Program-made: the position numbers and the translations under genes
The notes under the pieces: model-generated
The model's database searches: none
The model's input: only the letters and a program-made list of their open reading frames with translations
Told to the model about the DNA's origin: nothing
Origin: Thermoflexales bacterium
GTDB lineage: Bacteria > Chloroflexota > Anaerolineae > J036 > Brachytrichaceae
Direction of reading: 5' to 3'
NCBI GenBank assembly: GCA_017998555.1
Contig: JAGOCU010000061.1
Location: forward strand, 1-9,173
Length of the DNA: 9,173 bases
In this document: positions 1 through 5,897 of the stretch, piece after piece
Layout: each line of letters begins with the position of its first letter
How positions within the stretch are numbered: the first letter of the stretch is position 1

Positions 1-586
1 CCAGATAGATGTCGCCGCGCGGCTCATTGGGCTTGGCTTCGAGGGCAAATCTCAGGTTGTATTTGTTGTCCTGTGAATAACGGCAAAGGTAGTTGATCGC
101 TTCGCGGAACCAGCGCAGCGCGTCGAGCGGATTCTTGCCCGCGTCAGTTTCGCTGCCCTCGCGGCCGCCCCAGAACACGTATGTCTGCGCTCCGAGCGCC
201 ACGCCCATGTCCATGGCCCGCATGGTCTTCTGCAAGGCGTAATCGCGCACATGCCGGTTGCTGCTGGTGAAGGCCCCATCTCGGAATACAGGCTCGGAGA
301 ATAGGTTGGTGGTCGCCATGGGCACGCGCAGACCGGTGTCGGACAACGCGCGCCGGAATCGCTTCAGGATCTGGGCGCGTGCCGTGTCCGTTGCGTCGAT
401 GGGGACGAGATCGTTGTCGTGGAAGTTCACGCCGTATACACCGCCGACGTCTCCGAGCAGGCGCACGATGTCTTCGGGCGGTATTGCGTCGCGCACGGGA
501 AGGCCAAACGGGTCGCGCCCGGTATTGCCGACTGTCCAGAGTCCGAAGGTGAACTTGTCTTCAGGGCGAGCTTCGTAATCAGCCAT
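1..586 (-). CDS. xylA: Xylose isomerase, N-terminal half (runs off the left edge)
   Basis: Xylose (glucose) isomerase interconverts D-xylose and D-xylulose, and D-glucose and D-fructose, in the cytoplasm using two divalent metals. I translated 195 codons from the ATG at 586-584; the family is about 390 residues, so roughly half is present. The sequence follows the short actinobacterial-type (class I) enzymes: KFTFGLWTVG at 11-20 with the substrate-stacking Trp17, the catalytic His56 and Asp59 in NFHDND, MATTNLF at 90-96, WGGREG at 139-144, and the metal/substrate segment EAKPNEPRGD at 183-192 with Glu183 and Lys185. Numbering is offset by about two from Streptomyces enzymes. The acidic triplet after the catalytic His reads D-N-D rather than the D-D-D I recall from Streptomyces. 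The start overlaps the glpD stop by one base (TGATG), so the gene is probably translated by coupling to glpD. Identification is strong; substrate preference cannot be read from this half. Confidence 0.95.
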   Translation of the reverse strand, partial: MADYEARPEDKFTFGLWTVGNTGRDPFGLPVRDAIPPEDIVRLLGDVGGVYGVNFHDNDLVPIDATDTARAQILKRFRRALSDTGLRVPMATTNLFSEPVFRDGAFTSSNRHVRDYALQKTMRAMDMGVALGAQTYVFWGGREGSETDAGKNPLDALRWFREAINYLCRYSQDNKYNLRFALEAKPNEPRGDIYL

Positions 587-2175
587 CACCTCAGCATATA
601 CCGTTCCGCCAAGGCCGTGTACTCAGCCACCTGGGCCCCGGCCCAGGCCGTGTCGCGCCCCAGCTCGGCCGCGAGTACCGCGGCGACGGCCGGGGCGGCC
701 TCGACGCTGGCCCGCGCGTCGAGCAGCAAGGCCCGGGTGCGCCGGGCGAGCGCGTCCTCGACGGTGCGACCCATCTCAAAACGCGCGCCCCAAACCACCT
801 CGCCCATCTTGTAGGGCAGGTTCGGGTGGATGAGCGCGTTCCACTCGGGCCGCTCGGCGCACAACGCCGCGACGGCGTCACCATCCGTGCCATACACGTC
901 CAGGGGGAAGGGCAGGGCTTGTTTCGTCGCGCCGCGCAGGGGCATATCCGTGGTGATGCAGGGCCGTGCGTCCAGGCCCCCGGCCGCGCTGGCCTTGTTG
1001 ATCACGTCCTCGCCCATGTGCCGGTAGGTCGTCCACTTGCCGCCGGTGATGGTCACCAGGCCCGACGGCGCGATCACGATCGTATGGTCTCGGGAGAGCG
1101 ACTTGGTTTGCCCGTCGCCCGACTTGACCAGCGGGCGCAGCCCGGCAAAGACCGACTTGACATCGCCGCGCTCGGGCGCCTTGCTGAGATAGCGCTTCAT
1201 GTGGGCGAAGATGAATTCGAGCTCGCTCTCCAGGGCGAGCGGGTCATGGTCGATGGTCTTGACCGGGGCATCGGTCGTGCCGACGATGACGCTGCCGCGC
1301 CAGGGCAGGGCGAACAGCACCCGCCCATCGTCGGTCTTGGGGATCATGATGGCGTGGTCGCCCGGCAGAAACGACTTATCGAGCACGAGGTGGATGCCCT
1401 GGCTCGGCGCGACCATTTTTGCCGCGGCTGGATCGTCCATCCGCCGGATGTCGTCGACCCACACCCCGGTGGCGTTGATGACGACTTTCGCCCGGGCTTC
1501 GAGCGCGGCGCCGGTCTCGACGTCGCGGGCGCGCACGCCGACGACCCTGTCGTTTTCCTTGATCAGCCCGTCGACCCGGGCGTAGTTGAGGGCCACCCCG
1601 CCGAGGTCGTTGAAGGTGCGGGCCAGGGTGATCGCATAGCGGGTGTCGTCAAACTGTCCGTCCCAATACACAACCCCGCCCCGCAGGCCATTCGGGCTCA
1701 GGGTTGGCGTCAGCCGAAGCGCCTCGGCTTTGCCGATGATCCGGGCCATCCCGACCCCCAACCGTCCGGCCAAAATACTGTAGGCCAGCAGGCCGGGGCC
1801 ATATAGAGGCTGCGACCACCAGGCGTAGGCGGGCAGCACGAGGGGCAAGGGGTGGGCGAGATGCGGGGCGTTGTGAAACATGCGTCCGCGCTCGCGCAAC
1901 GCATTGACGACGAGCGAAACATCGCCCTGGGCCAGGTAGCGCACCCCGCCGTGGGCGAGTTTGGTCGCCCGGCTCGAGGTGCCCTTGGCAAAGTCCAGCT
2001 CCTCCAGCAAGAGCGTGCGGAAGCCGCGCGCGGCCGCGTCAACCGCCGCGCCCAACCCGGTCGCCCCGCCGCCGATGATGATGATGTCCCACGCCTCGCC
2101 AGAACGGGCGCGATCCAGAAGCGCGCTGCGGCGCGTATCGGTGACGGGGGGGAGAGCATGCGATCGGGGGGTCAT
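586..2175 (-). CDS. glpD: FAD-dependent glycerol-3-phosphate dehydrogenase
   Basis: GlpD oxidises sn-glycerol 3-phosphate to dihydroxyacetone phosphate at the inner face of the membrane and passes electrons to quinone. The 529-residue protein has the usual family length. Visible features are the FAD-binding beta-alpha-beta fold at 29-58 with GGGATG at 35-40, the family signature GTSSRATKLAHGGVRYL (65-81), VGTTD at 298-302, FAGLRPLV at 343-350, SRDH at 361-364, ITGGKWTTYR at 376-385, and an alpha-helical C-terminal domain from about 420 on. I chose the ATG at 2175-2173. The frame is open back to 2289, but that extension would overlap the start of the divergent transporter gene and has no family resemblance. 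A -10-like box lies 9 nt upstream and there is no good Shine-Dalgarno. It is the first gene of an operon with xylA, which begins inside its stop codon. Its role is likely entry of glycerol or lipid-derived glycerol phosphate into lower glycolysis. Confidence 0.95.
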   Translation of the reverse strand: MTPRSHALPPVTDTRRSALLDRARSGEAWDIIIIGGGATGLGAAVDAAARGFRTLLLEELDFAKGTSSRATKLAHGGVRYLAQGDVSLVVNALRERGRMFHNAPHLAHPLPLVLPAYAWWSQPLYGPGLLAYSILAGRLGVGMARIIGKAEALRLTPTLSPNGLRGGVVYWDGQFDDTRYAITLARTFNDLGGVALNYARVDGLIKENDRVVGVRARDVETGAALEARAKVVINATGVWVDDIRRMDDPAAAKMVAPSQGIHLVLDKSFLPGDHAIMIPKTDDGRVLFALPWRGSVIVGTTDAPVKTIDHDPLALESELEFIFAHMKRYLSKAPERGDVKSVFAGLRPLVKSGDGQTKSLSRDHTIVIAPSGLVTITGGKWTTYRHMGEDVINKASAAGGLDARPCITTDMPLRGATKQALPFPLDVYGTDGDAVAALCAERPEWNALIHPNLPYKMGEVVWGARFEMGRTVEDALARRTRALLLDARASVEAAPAVAAVLAAELGRDTAWAGAQVAEYTALAERYMLR

Positions 2176-2184
2176 AATTCCCAA

Positions 2185-2190
2185 ATCGTA
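2185..2190 (-). promoter_or_regulatory. Candidate -10 box for glpD-xylA
   Basis: TACGAT on the minus strand (4 of 6 to TATAAT, keeping the TA...T frame) ends 9 nt before the glpD ATG. A transcript from here would start within a few bases of the ATG, so it would be leaderless or nearly so. No convincing -35 is visible. It is supported mainly by the very small size of the divergent gap, which must hold both promoters unless they lie inside the opposite genes. Confidence 0.4.
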
Positions 2191-2193
2191 CCC

Positions 2194-2199
2194 TACAAT
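2194..2199 (+). promoter_or_regulatory. Candidate -10 box for the MFS gene
   Basis: TACAAT (5 of 6 to TATAAT) ends 8 nt before the ATG at 2208. With normal -10 to start-site spacing the transcript would begin on or next to the A of the ATG, giving a leaderless mRNA. This fits the absence of a Shine-Dalgarno sequence. The -35 region (around 2170-2176) matches the consensus only weakly. The box is separated by only three bases from the oppositely oriented glpD -10. Confidence 0.5.
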
Positions 2200-2207
2200 C
2201 CGCAGCG

Positions 2208-3443
2208 ATGACTGCCGCGCCGCATCGTCCCAAAGTGTTCTACGGCTGGGTGTTGGCGTGGATGCTCGGTCCCACCCAACTCGTTTCATGGGGAATTCTC
2301 TACTACGCTTTCAGCGTCGTCATGCCGCTGATGCGGGCTGAACTGGGCTGGTCGGCGGCCGAGAGCAGCGCGGCGTTTTCCATCGCCATGCTCGCCAGCG
2401 GCGCGGCCTCGATTCCGGCCGGACGCTGGCTCGACGCGCGCGGTCCGCGCAGGCTCATGACCCTGGGATCGATCCTGGCGGTGGCGCTCGTCGTGGCCTG
2501 GTCTCAAGTGACATCGTTGCTCGCGCTCTATGCGGTCTGGGCCTGCATGGGCGTGGTCATGGCGACCGTGCTGTATGACCCGGCGTTTTGGGTGATCGCG
2601 CGCTGGTTTCGCCGCCGACGCGCGCGCGCGCTGACCCTGGTGACATTCTGGGGCGGGTTGGCCAGCACCGTCTTCATCCCACTCACGGATGCGCTCGTGC
2701 GCGCCTGGGGCTGGCGCAGCGCGCTGCTCGCTGAGGCGGTCATTCTGGCGTTATGCACGATTGTCCCGCATGCCCTGCTGCTGCGCCGTCTCCCCGAGGA
2801 GATGGGCCAGACCCTGGACGGCGAGCCGGCGGCTTACGCGGCCGGTTCGCCCGCGCCGCCATCGTTACTGCTCGGCGCGGCGGTGCGCGATCGCGCTTTC
2901 GGTCTTCTGGCCGCGGCATTTGGGCTGACAAGCCTGATGTCGGCGGCGATGAGCGTCCATCTGATCTCGTACGAAATCAGCCGCGGGCAATCGCCGGCCC
3001 TGGTCGCCGCGGCAGCGGGGGCTGTCGGCGTATTGCAGGTGGTCGGGCGGCTGACCTTCGCGCCGCTCGCCGGCCGTCTGTCGCCAAAAATCGTGACGGC
3101 GGCAATGTGCGTCTTCGCGGCCCTTGCCGTCCTCGCGTTGGTCGGGCTGCCGGCGCTGGAAGGACTGGTCGTCTATGTCATCCTGTACGGGATGGGCCAT
3201 GGCGCGCTGACGCCCCTGCGGGCCTCGCTTGTGGCGGACACCTTTGGCACGGCGGCCTACGGGAGTGTGAATGGCGCGTTGTCGCTGGTCGCCACCCTCG
3301 CTCGCGCCGCTGCGCCGGTCGCCGTGGGCGCGTTTGTCACGCTGACGGGAACCTACGTCCCGGCCCTGCTCGTTCTTGCCGTGTGCGCCTTCATCGCGGC
3401 GGGGGCGGTGCTGTTTCTGCGCGAGGGCGGGAAGTCCGTCTAG
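2208..3443 (+). CDS. Major facilitator superfamily transporter
   Basis: A 411-residue integral membrane protein with about twelve hydrophobic segments, the normal size for an MFS secondary transporter. The first helix follows KVFYGWVLAW at 9-18. The loop between helices 2 and 3 carries a good motif A, GRWLDARGPRRL at 72-83. A basic stretch, ARWFRRRRARAL (131-142), sits after helix 4, and a hydrophilic central loop lies around 194-228. The second half again has a motif-A-like turn, GRLTFAPLAGRLSPK (280-294). The overall look resembles the monocarboxylate/oxalate-formate-like MFS groups, but the substrate cannot be assigned. Expression is probably from the TACAAT box just upstream. It is divergent from glpD, which makes a metabolite of central carbon metabolism a plausible but unproven cargo. 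Its last 53 bases overlap the end of the convergent ATP-grasp gene. Confidence 0.9.
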   Translation: MTAAPHRPKVFYGWVLAWMLGPTQLVSWGILYYAFSVVMPLMRAELGWSAAESSAAFSIAMLASGAASIPAGRWLDARGPRRLMTLGSILAVALVVAWSQVTSLLALYAVWACMGVVMATVLYDPAFWVIARWFRRRRARALTLVTFWGGLASTVFIPLTDALVRAWGWRSALLAEAVILALCTIVPHALLLRRLPEEMGQTLDGEPAAYAAGSPAPPSLLLGAAVRDRAFGLLAAAFGLTSLMSAAMSVHLISYEISRGQSPALVAAAAGAVGVLQVVGRLTFAPLAGRLSPKIVTAAMCVFAALAVLALVGLPALEGLVVYVILYGMGHGALTPLRASLVADTFGTAAYGSVNGALSLVATLARAAAPVAVGAFVTLTGTYVPALLVLAVCAFIAAGAVLFLREGGKSV

Positions 3444-4365
3444 CCAGCCATGTCGCGACCGTATCTGCAATCTGCGCGACGATCGCGTCGGGGACGCCGT
3501 TAACGACCTTTGACTGCAATCTGAAGTCGCACGGTTCGTTTACGTAGTCGACGACGAGCCATACGCCGCGCGTGTCGCGGGCGATCTCGGTTGAGAACAC
3601 ATTCAATCCACAGATACCGGCGATCTGCTCGGTGATGGATAGAAGCGGGTCGAGCCCCAATCGCGTCATTTCCTCGGGCGTGACCGGTGTCTGGCGATGG
3701 GTGCGGTCATCGGCCCAGCAGGCGAAGGCGCGGCCGCAGGCATGAAACACCCGCCACCATGCGCGCCGGCCATCCATGAGCTGCGGCTCGACCCAGGACT
3801 GCAGCAGCGTCTCGTCGTCGGGCCAGTCCTTGCGCAGGCGGAGCGCATCGGAGATTTGAGTCACGGCCTTCAGCACGCCACTCCCGCCGCTGTGCGCGCC
3901 CTTGACCGAATACGTTGGATCCAGACCGGCCAGCAGGCGCGGGTCGAACAGCTTCAGATCAGGATCGGCCTGATACGAGGGCAGGATGACCATGTGCGGC
4001 GCGCGCAGCCCGTGGGCGATCAGTTCGTAGTGCATGGTCGGCTTGTTCCAGGCGCGCTTGACCAGCGGATACGGGTTGGGGTTGAGCGGGGCCGCGCGCT
4101 CCACCGCCGGGACATGCAGGGCGTACTCGTCGCCCCAGTCCCAGACGCGATCGATGATGGCGCGCGGGCGCAGCGCGCCGCTGTCCAGCAAGGCGGGCAG
4201 ACCCTTGAGCGCTTCGGCGCCCGCCAGAAGGATACTCAACCCCCGCGCCTCGCAGGCCCTTTTGAGCAGGCTCACGTAATCGGCGTCAAATTCCCAGGCC
4301 CACACCACGAGCAAATCGTGGGAATACGGCCCGCCTTTGGCGGGCGCGCCCGCGGTATCAGTCAT
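3391..4365 (-). CDS. ATP-grasp domain protein (RimK-like ligase fold), substrate unknown
   Basis: The 324-residue product looks like an ATP-grasp ligase, a family that joins a carboxylate to an amine or thiol through an acyl phosphate. Residues 17-90 form an alpha/beta N-terminal domain ending in IIDRVWDWGDEY. NPYPLVKRAWNKPTMHYELIAHGLRAPHMVILPSY (97-131) matches the usual 'lysine, then Gly-x-x-x-Pro-x-x-x' entry to the ATP-binding part (Lys108). SVKGAHSGGSGV (153-164) is the lysine plus glycine-rich loop. LQSWVEP (188-194) and WWRVFHACGRAFACW (203-217) are the adenine-side strands. The metal-binding end is WLVVDYVNEPCDFR (269-282), with Asp273 and Asn276. I placed the start at the ATG at 4365-4363, which overlaps the M24 peptidase stop by 8 nt; the open frame further upstream is only a shadow of that gene. 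The C-terminal tail from about 310 is Pro/Arg-rich and overlaps the transporter gene. Fold is fairly sure; function unknown. Confidence 0.8.
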   Translation of the reverse strand: MTDTAGAPAKGGPYSHDLLVVWAWEFDADYVSLLKRACEARGLSILLAGAEALKGLPALLDSGALRPRAIIDRVWDWGDEYALHVPAVERAAPLNPNPYPLVKRAWNKPTMHYELIAHGLRAPHMVILPSYQADPDLKLFDPRLLAGLDPTYSVKGAHSGGSGVLKAVTQISDALRLRKDWPDDETLLQSWVEPQLMDGRRAWWRVFHACGRAFACWADDRTHRQTPVTPEEMTRLGLDPLLSITEQIAGICGLNVFSTEIARDTRGVWLVVDYVNEPCDFRLQSKVVNGVPDAIVAQIADTVATWLARRTSRPRAETAPPPPR

Positions 4366-5482
4366 CGCCCAACACCAGCAGATCGCGCGAGAACGTTGTA
4401 AGGCTTTCACCGCCGGTCTCCGTGACGACGACGTTATCCTCGATCCGGACCCCGCCCAGGCCTTCGATGTAGATACCCGGCTCGATGGTAAAGACCATCC
4501 CGGGTTCGAGAACCTGATGGTTGCCGCGCACGATATAGGGCGGCTCGTGGATCTCGAGGCCGAGCCCATGCCCGGCGCGATGGTTGAAGTACTGTCCGTA
4601 GCCGGCAGCCTCAACCACGGCCCGGGTGGCGGCGTCGATGTCTTCGCAACGCGCGCCCGGGCGCACCGCGGCGCGGCCCGCGGCGTTGGCTGCCTGGACG
4701 ACCGCGTAGATCTCGCGCATTTTGGCCGACGGCTCCCCAAGCGCGACCGTCCTCGTGATGTCGGAGGGATAGTCGCCGAGATAGAAACCGAAGTCCATCA
4801 ACAACATCTCGCCTTTTTGAAGGACGCGATCGCCGGCCTCGCCGTGGGGGAAGGCCGCATTCAGCCCGGCCTGAATCAAGATGGCGAACCCGGAGCGCGC
4901 GCCGAGTCGTGAGGCGCGTTCGTTCAGCATCCCGCCGACCTGGCGCTCGGTCATCCCGGGCCGGATTTCTTCGAGGCACTCAGAGAGGACGCGCTCGGTC
5001 AACTGGATGGCCCGGCGCATCGCTTCGACTTCGCTGGCGTCCTTGATCACCCGCATCGCGTCGATCTGGGCAGCGGCCGACACCAGCGTCGCGTTGGGCA
5101 GGGCGTGGGTGAGCAGGTCAATCTCCAGAAAGCGCGCCCCGACGGGCTCGACGCCAATCCGGATGGGGCGACCCAGCGCCGCAATCTCGCCAAGCGCGGC
5201 TGCGAATGCGGACTGATAGTCGACGCCGTCCTCATACGTGCGCGCTTCCCAGTTCAGCGCGCTCCCGGCCAGGAATTTGCCGGCCTCGAAACCGGGCAGG
5301 AAAACGAAGGGCCGAGCGCCGGCCGCAGCCGGCAAAAGGGCCACCGTCGGACGCTCGCTCACATGCAGCATCGGCGCGCCGGTGAAGTAGAGCATGTTGG
5401 GTCCGGGGACCAGGGCGATGTAGTCAAGGGCGGCATCTCGCTGGCGTGCCGCAAGGCGTTCAACTCGGTTTATGATGGACAT
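4358..5482 (-). CDS. M24 family metallopeptidase (Xaa-Pro aminopeptidase/dipeptidase type)
   Basis: A 374-residue cytoplasmic peptidase of the pita-bread fold that removes N-terminal residues, typically before proline, with two metal ions. Residues 1-145 form the creatinase-like N-terminal domain (ALVPGPNMLYFTG at 23-35). The catalytic domain follows from KDASEVEAMRRA at 147-158. All five metal ligands are visible: Asp230 (LLMDFGF), Asp241 (SDITRT), His305 (GHGLGLEIHE), Glu334 (FTIEPGIY) and Glu348 (VRIEDN). The conserved His213 (FPHG) and His312 are also present, so the enzyme should be active. The ATG at 5482-5480 was chosen because family similarity begins there and a TACAAT box lies 12 nt upstream; the frame stays open to 5788 without similarity. 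The ATP-grasp gene starts inside its last codons. Assignment to prolidase versus aminopeptidase P is not decided by sequence alone. Confidence 0.93.
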   Translation of the reverse strand: MSIINRVERLAARQRDAALDYIALVPGPNMLYFTGAPMLHVSERPTVALLPAAAGARPFVFLPGFEAGKFLAGSALNWEARTYEDGVDYQSAFAAALGEIAALGRPIRIGVEPVGARFLEIDLLTHALPNATLVSAAAQIDAMRVIKDASEVEAMRRAIQLTERVLSECLEEIRPGMTERQVGGMLNERASRLGARSGFAILIQAGLNAAFPHGEAGDRVLQKGEMLLMDFGFYLGDYPSDITRTVALGEPSAKMREIYAVVQAANAAGRAAVRPGARCEDIDAATRAVVEAAGYGQYFNHRAGHGLGLEIHEPPYIVRGNHQVLEPGMVFTIEPGIYIEGLGGVRIEDNVVVTETGGESLTTFSRDLLVLGDD

Positions 5483-5494
5483 GATCAAGACGGG

Positions 5495-5500
5495 ATTGTA
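5495..5500 (-). promoter_or_regulatory. Candidate -10 box for the M24/ATP-grasp operon
   Basis: TACAAT on the minus strand lies 12 nt before the M24 ATG, the same hexamer as upstream of the MFS gene. The expected leader would be only about 5 nt, and no Shine-Dalgarno is visible between box and ATG. No strong -35 is seen at 16-18 bp upstream. Confidence 0.45.
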
Positions 5501-5543
5501 CCGACAACTCGGGCCGACTTCCGCTTGTGTCATCGATGAATCC

Positions 5544-5572
5544 CTGACAGAGTCATTTGCGGAGGCGATATC
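5544..5572 (+). promoter_or_regulatory. Possible promoter for the YtxH-like gene
   Basis: CTGACA at 5544-5549 (5 of 6 to TTGACA) is followed after exactly 17 bp by GATATC at 5567-5572 (3 of 6 to TATAAT). Transcription would start near 5579, giving a leader of about 45 nt that carries the strong Shine-Dalgarno. The -10 is weak, so this is tentative. It coincides with the centre of the palindrome at 5560-5579. Confidence 0.3.
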
Positions 5573-5579
5573 CCCTCCG
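5560..5579. promoter_or_regulatory. 20-bp inverted repeat, operator-like
   Basis: CGGAGGCGATATCCCCTCCG is an inverted repeat in which nine of ten base pairs match; only the C at 5566 and the C at 5573 break symmetry. It lies in the 142-bp divergent region between the M24 operon and the YtxH-like gene, on top of the putative -10 of the latter and about 60 bp upstream of the M24 -10. Size and symmetry suit a dimeric repressor or activator. No T-run follows, so a terminator is unlikely. No regulator gene is in the window. Confidence 0.5.
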
Positions 5580-5613
5580 ACAAGATGATTTGTTGGGAGT
5601 TCTATGTTCATGT

Positions 5614-5619
5614 AGGAGG
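5614..5619 (+). promoter_or_regulatory. Strong Shine-Dalgarno for the YtxH-like gene
   Basis: A full AGGAGG sits 5 nt before the ATG at 5625 and fixes the start of this short gene. It is the only textbook ribosome-binding site seen in the window; the genes around it begin with little or no leader. Confidence 0.85.
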
Positions 5620-5624
5620 ACGAT

Positions 5625-5843
5625 ATGGGACGGTTTTTTAGCTTTTTGGCGGGCTCACTCGTGGGCAGCATTCTCGGAGTCGCCGCGATCGTCATGCTCA
5701 CGCCGGTCTCGGGCAAAGAAGTGCGCGATGCATTGCGCAAGGAACTCTCGACGATCATCGACGAGGGCAAGCGCGCGGCCAAGGCCAAGACCGCGGAAAT
5801 GGAGAAGCAGTTGGCCGATCTGCGGGGCGAGACCGCTGCCTGA
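5625..5843 (+). CDS. YtxH-like small membrane protein
   Basis: A 72-residue protein with one N-terminal membrane segment (about 4-26, glycine- and alanine-rich: FLAGSLVGSILGVAAIVMLTP), then the PVSGKEVRDALRKEL pattern (26-40) typical of YtxH-domain proteins, and a charged Lys/Glu/Ala helix (about 38-68) likely to form a coiled coil. YtxH proteins are small envelope or stress-related proteins of unclear function. Coding is supported by the full AGGAGG 5 nt upstream, by the family-like motif and by a strong hairpin 8 nt after the stop. It is monocistronic, divergent from the M24 operon and convergent with the SPFH gene. Confidence 0.85.
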   Translation: MGRFFSFLAGSLVGSILGVAAIVMLTPVSGKEVRDALRKELSTIIDEGKRAAKAKTAEMEKQLADLRGETAA

Positions 5844-5850
5844 TCGTTCC

Positions 5851-5893
5851 GAGAGGCGAAATGCCCCGGCGCAGCCGGGGCATTTCGCCTCTC
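5851..5893. terminator. Bidirectional hairpin between convergent genes
   Basis: Two perfectly complementary 20-nt arms (5851-5870 and 5874-5893) enclose a GCA loop. It lies 7 nt after the YtxH-like stop and 4 nt beyond the SPFH stop, so it would end transcripts from both sides. There is no run of T on either side, so it is not a classical intrinsic terminator. It may act through stem strength, through a factor, or as a 3'-end stabiliser. Confidence 0.75.
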
Positions 5894-5897
5894 ATAT

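Noticed and set aside
826..1806. Long open frame (326 codons) on the plus strand opposite glpD
   Set aside because: It is a shadow of glpD in GC-rich DNA. The translation is low in hydrophobic core pattern and rich in Arg/Gly/Asp with no family resemblance, while the minus strand has clear FAD-enzyme motifs throughout.
2176..2289. N-terminal extension of glpD by 38 codons
   Set aside because: The frame is open to an ATG at 2289 but the extension would overlap 82 bases of the divergent transporter gene, shows no similarity to GlpD proteins, and would swallow both -10 candidates.
2627..2640. CG-alternating run, possible Z-DNA or repeat
   Set aside because: It is short and encodes Arg-Arg-Ala-Arg-Ala in the MFS gene, as expected from high-GC codon use.
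2753..3547. 264-codon plus-strand frame inside and beyond the MFS gene
   Set aside because: It is an out-of-frame, Arg/Gly-rich translation of the transporter gene. The MFS frame shows twelve hydrophobic segments and motif A.
3697..4401. 234-codon plus-strand frame opposite the ATP-grasp gene
   Set aside because: It is antisense to a gene with recognisable ATP-grasp motifs, with no promoter, ribosome site or recognisable domain of its own.
4366..4740. 125-codon upstream extension of the ATP-grasp frame
   Set aside because: It lies entirely within the M24 coding sequence in another frame, is Ser/Arg/Pro-rich, and covers the region encoding M24 metal ligands.
5483..5788. 102-codon upstream extension of the M24 frame
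   Set aside because: It crosses the divergent intergenic region and the YtxH-like gene. M24 similarity begins only at the ATG at 5482, just after a TACAAT box.
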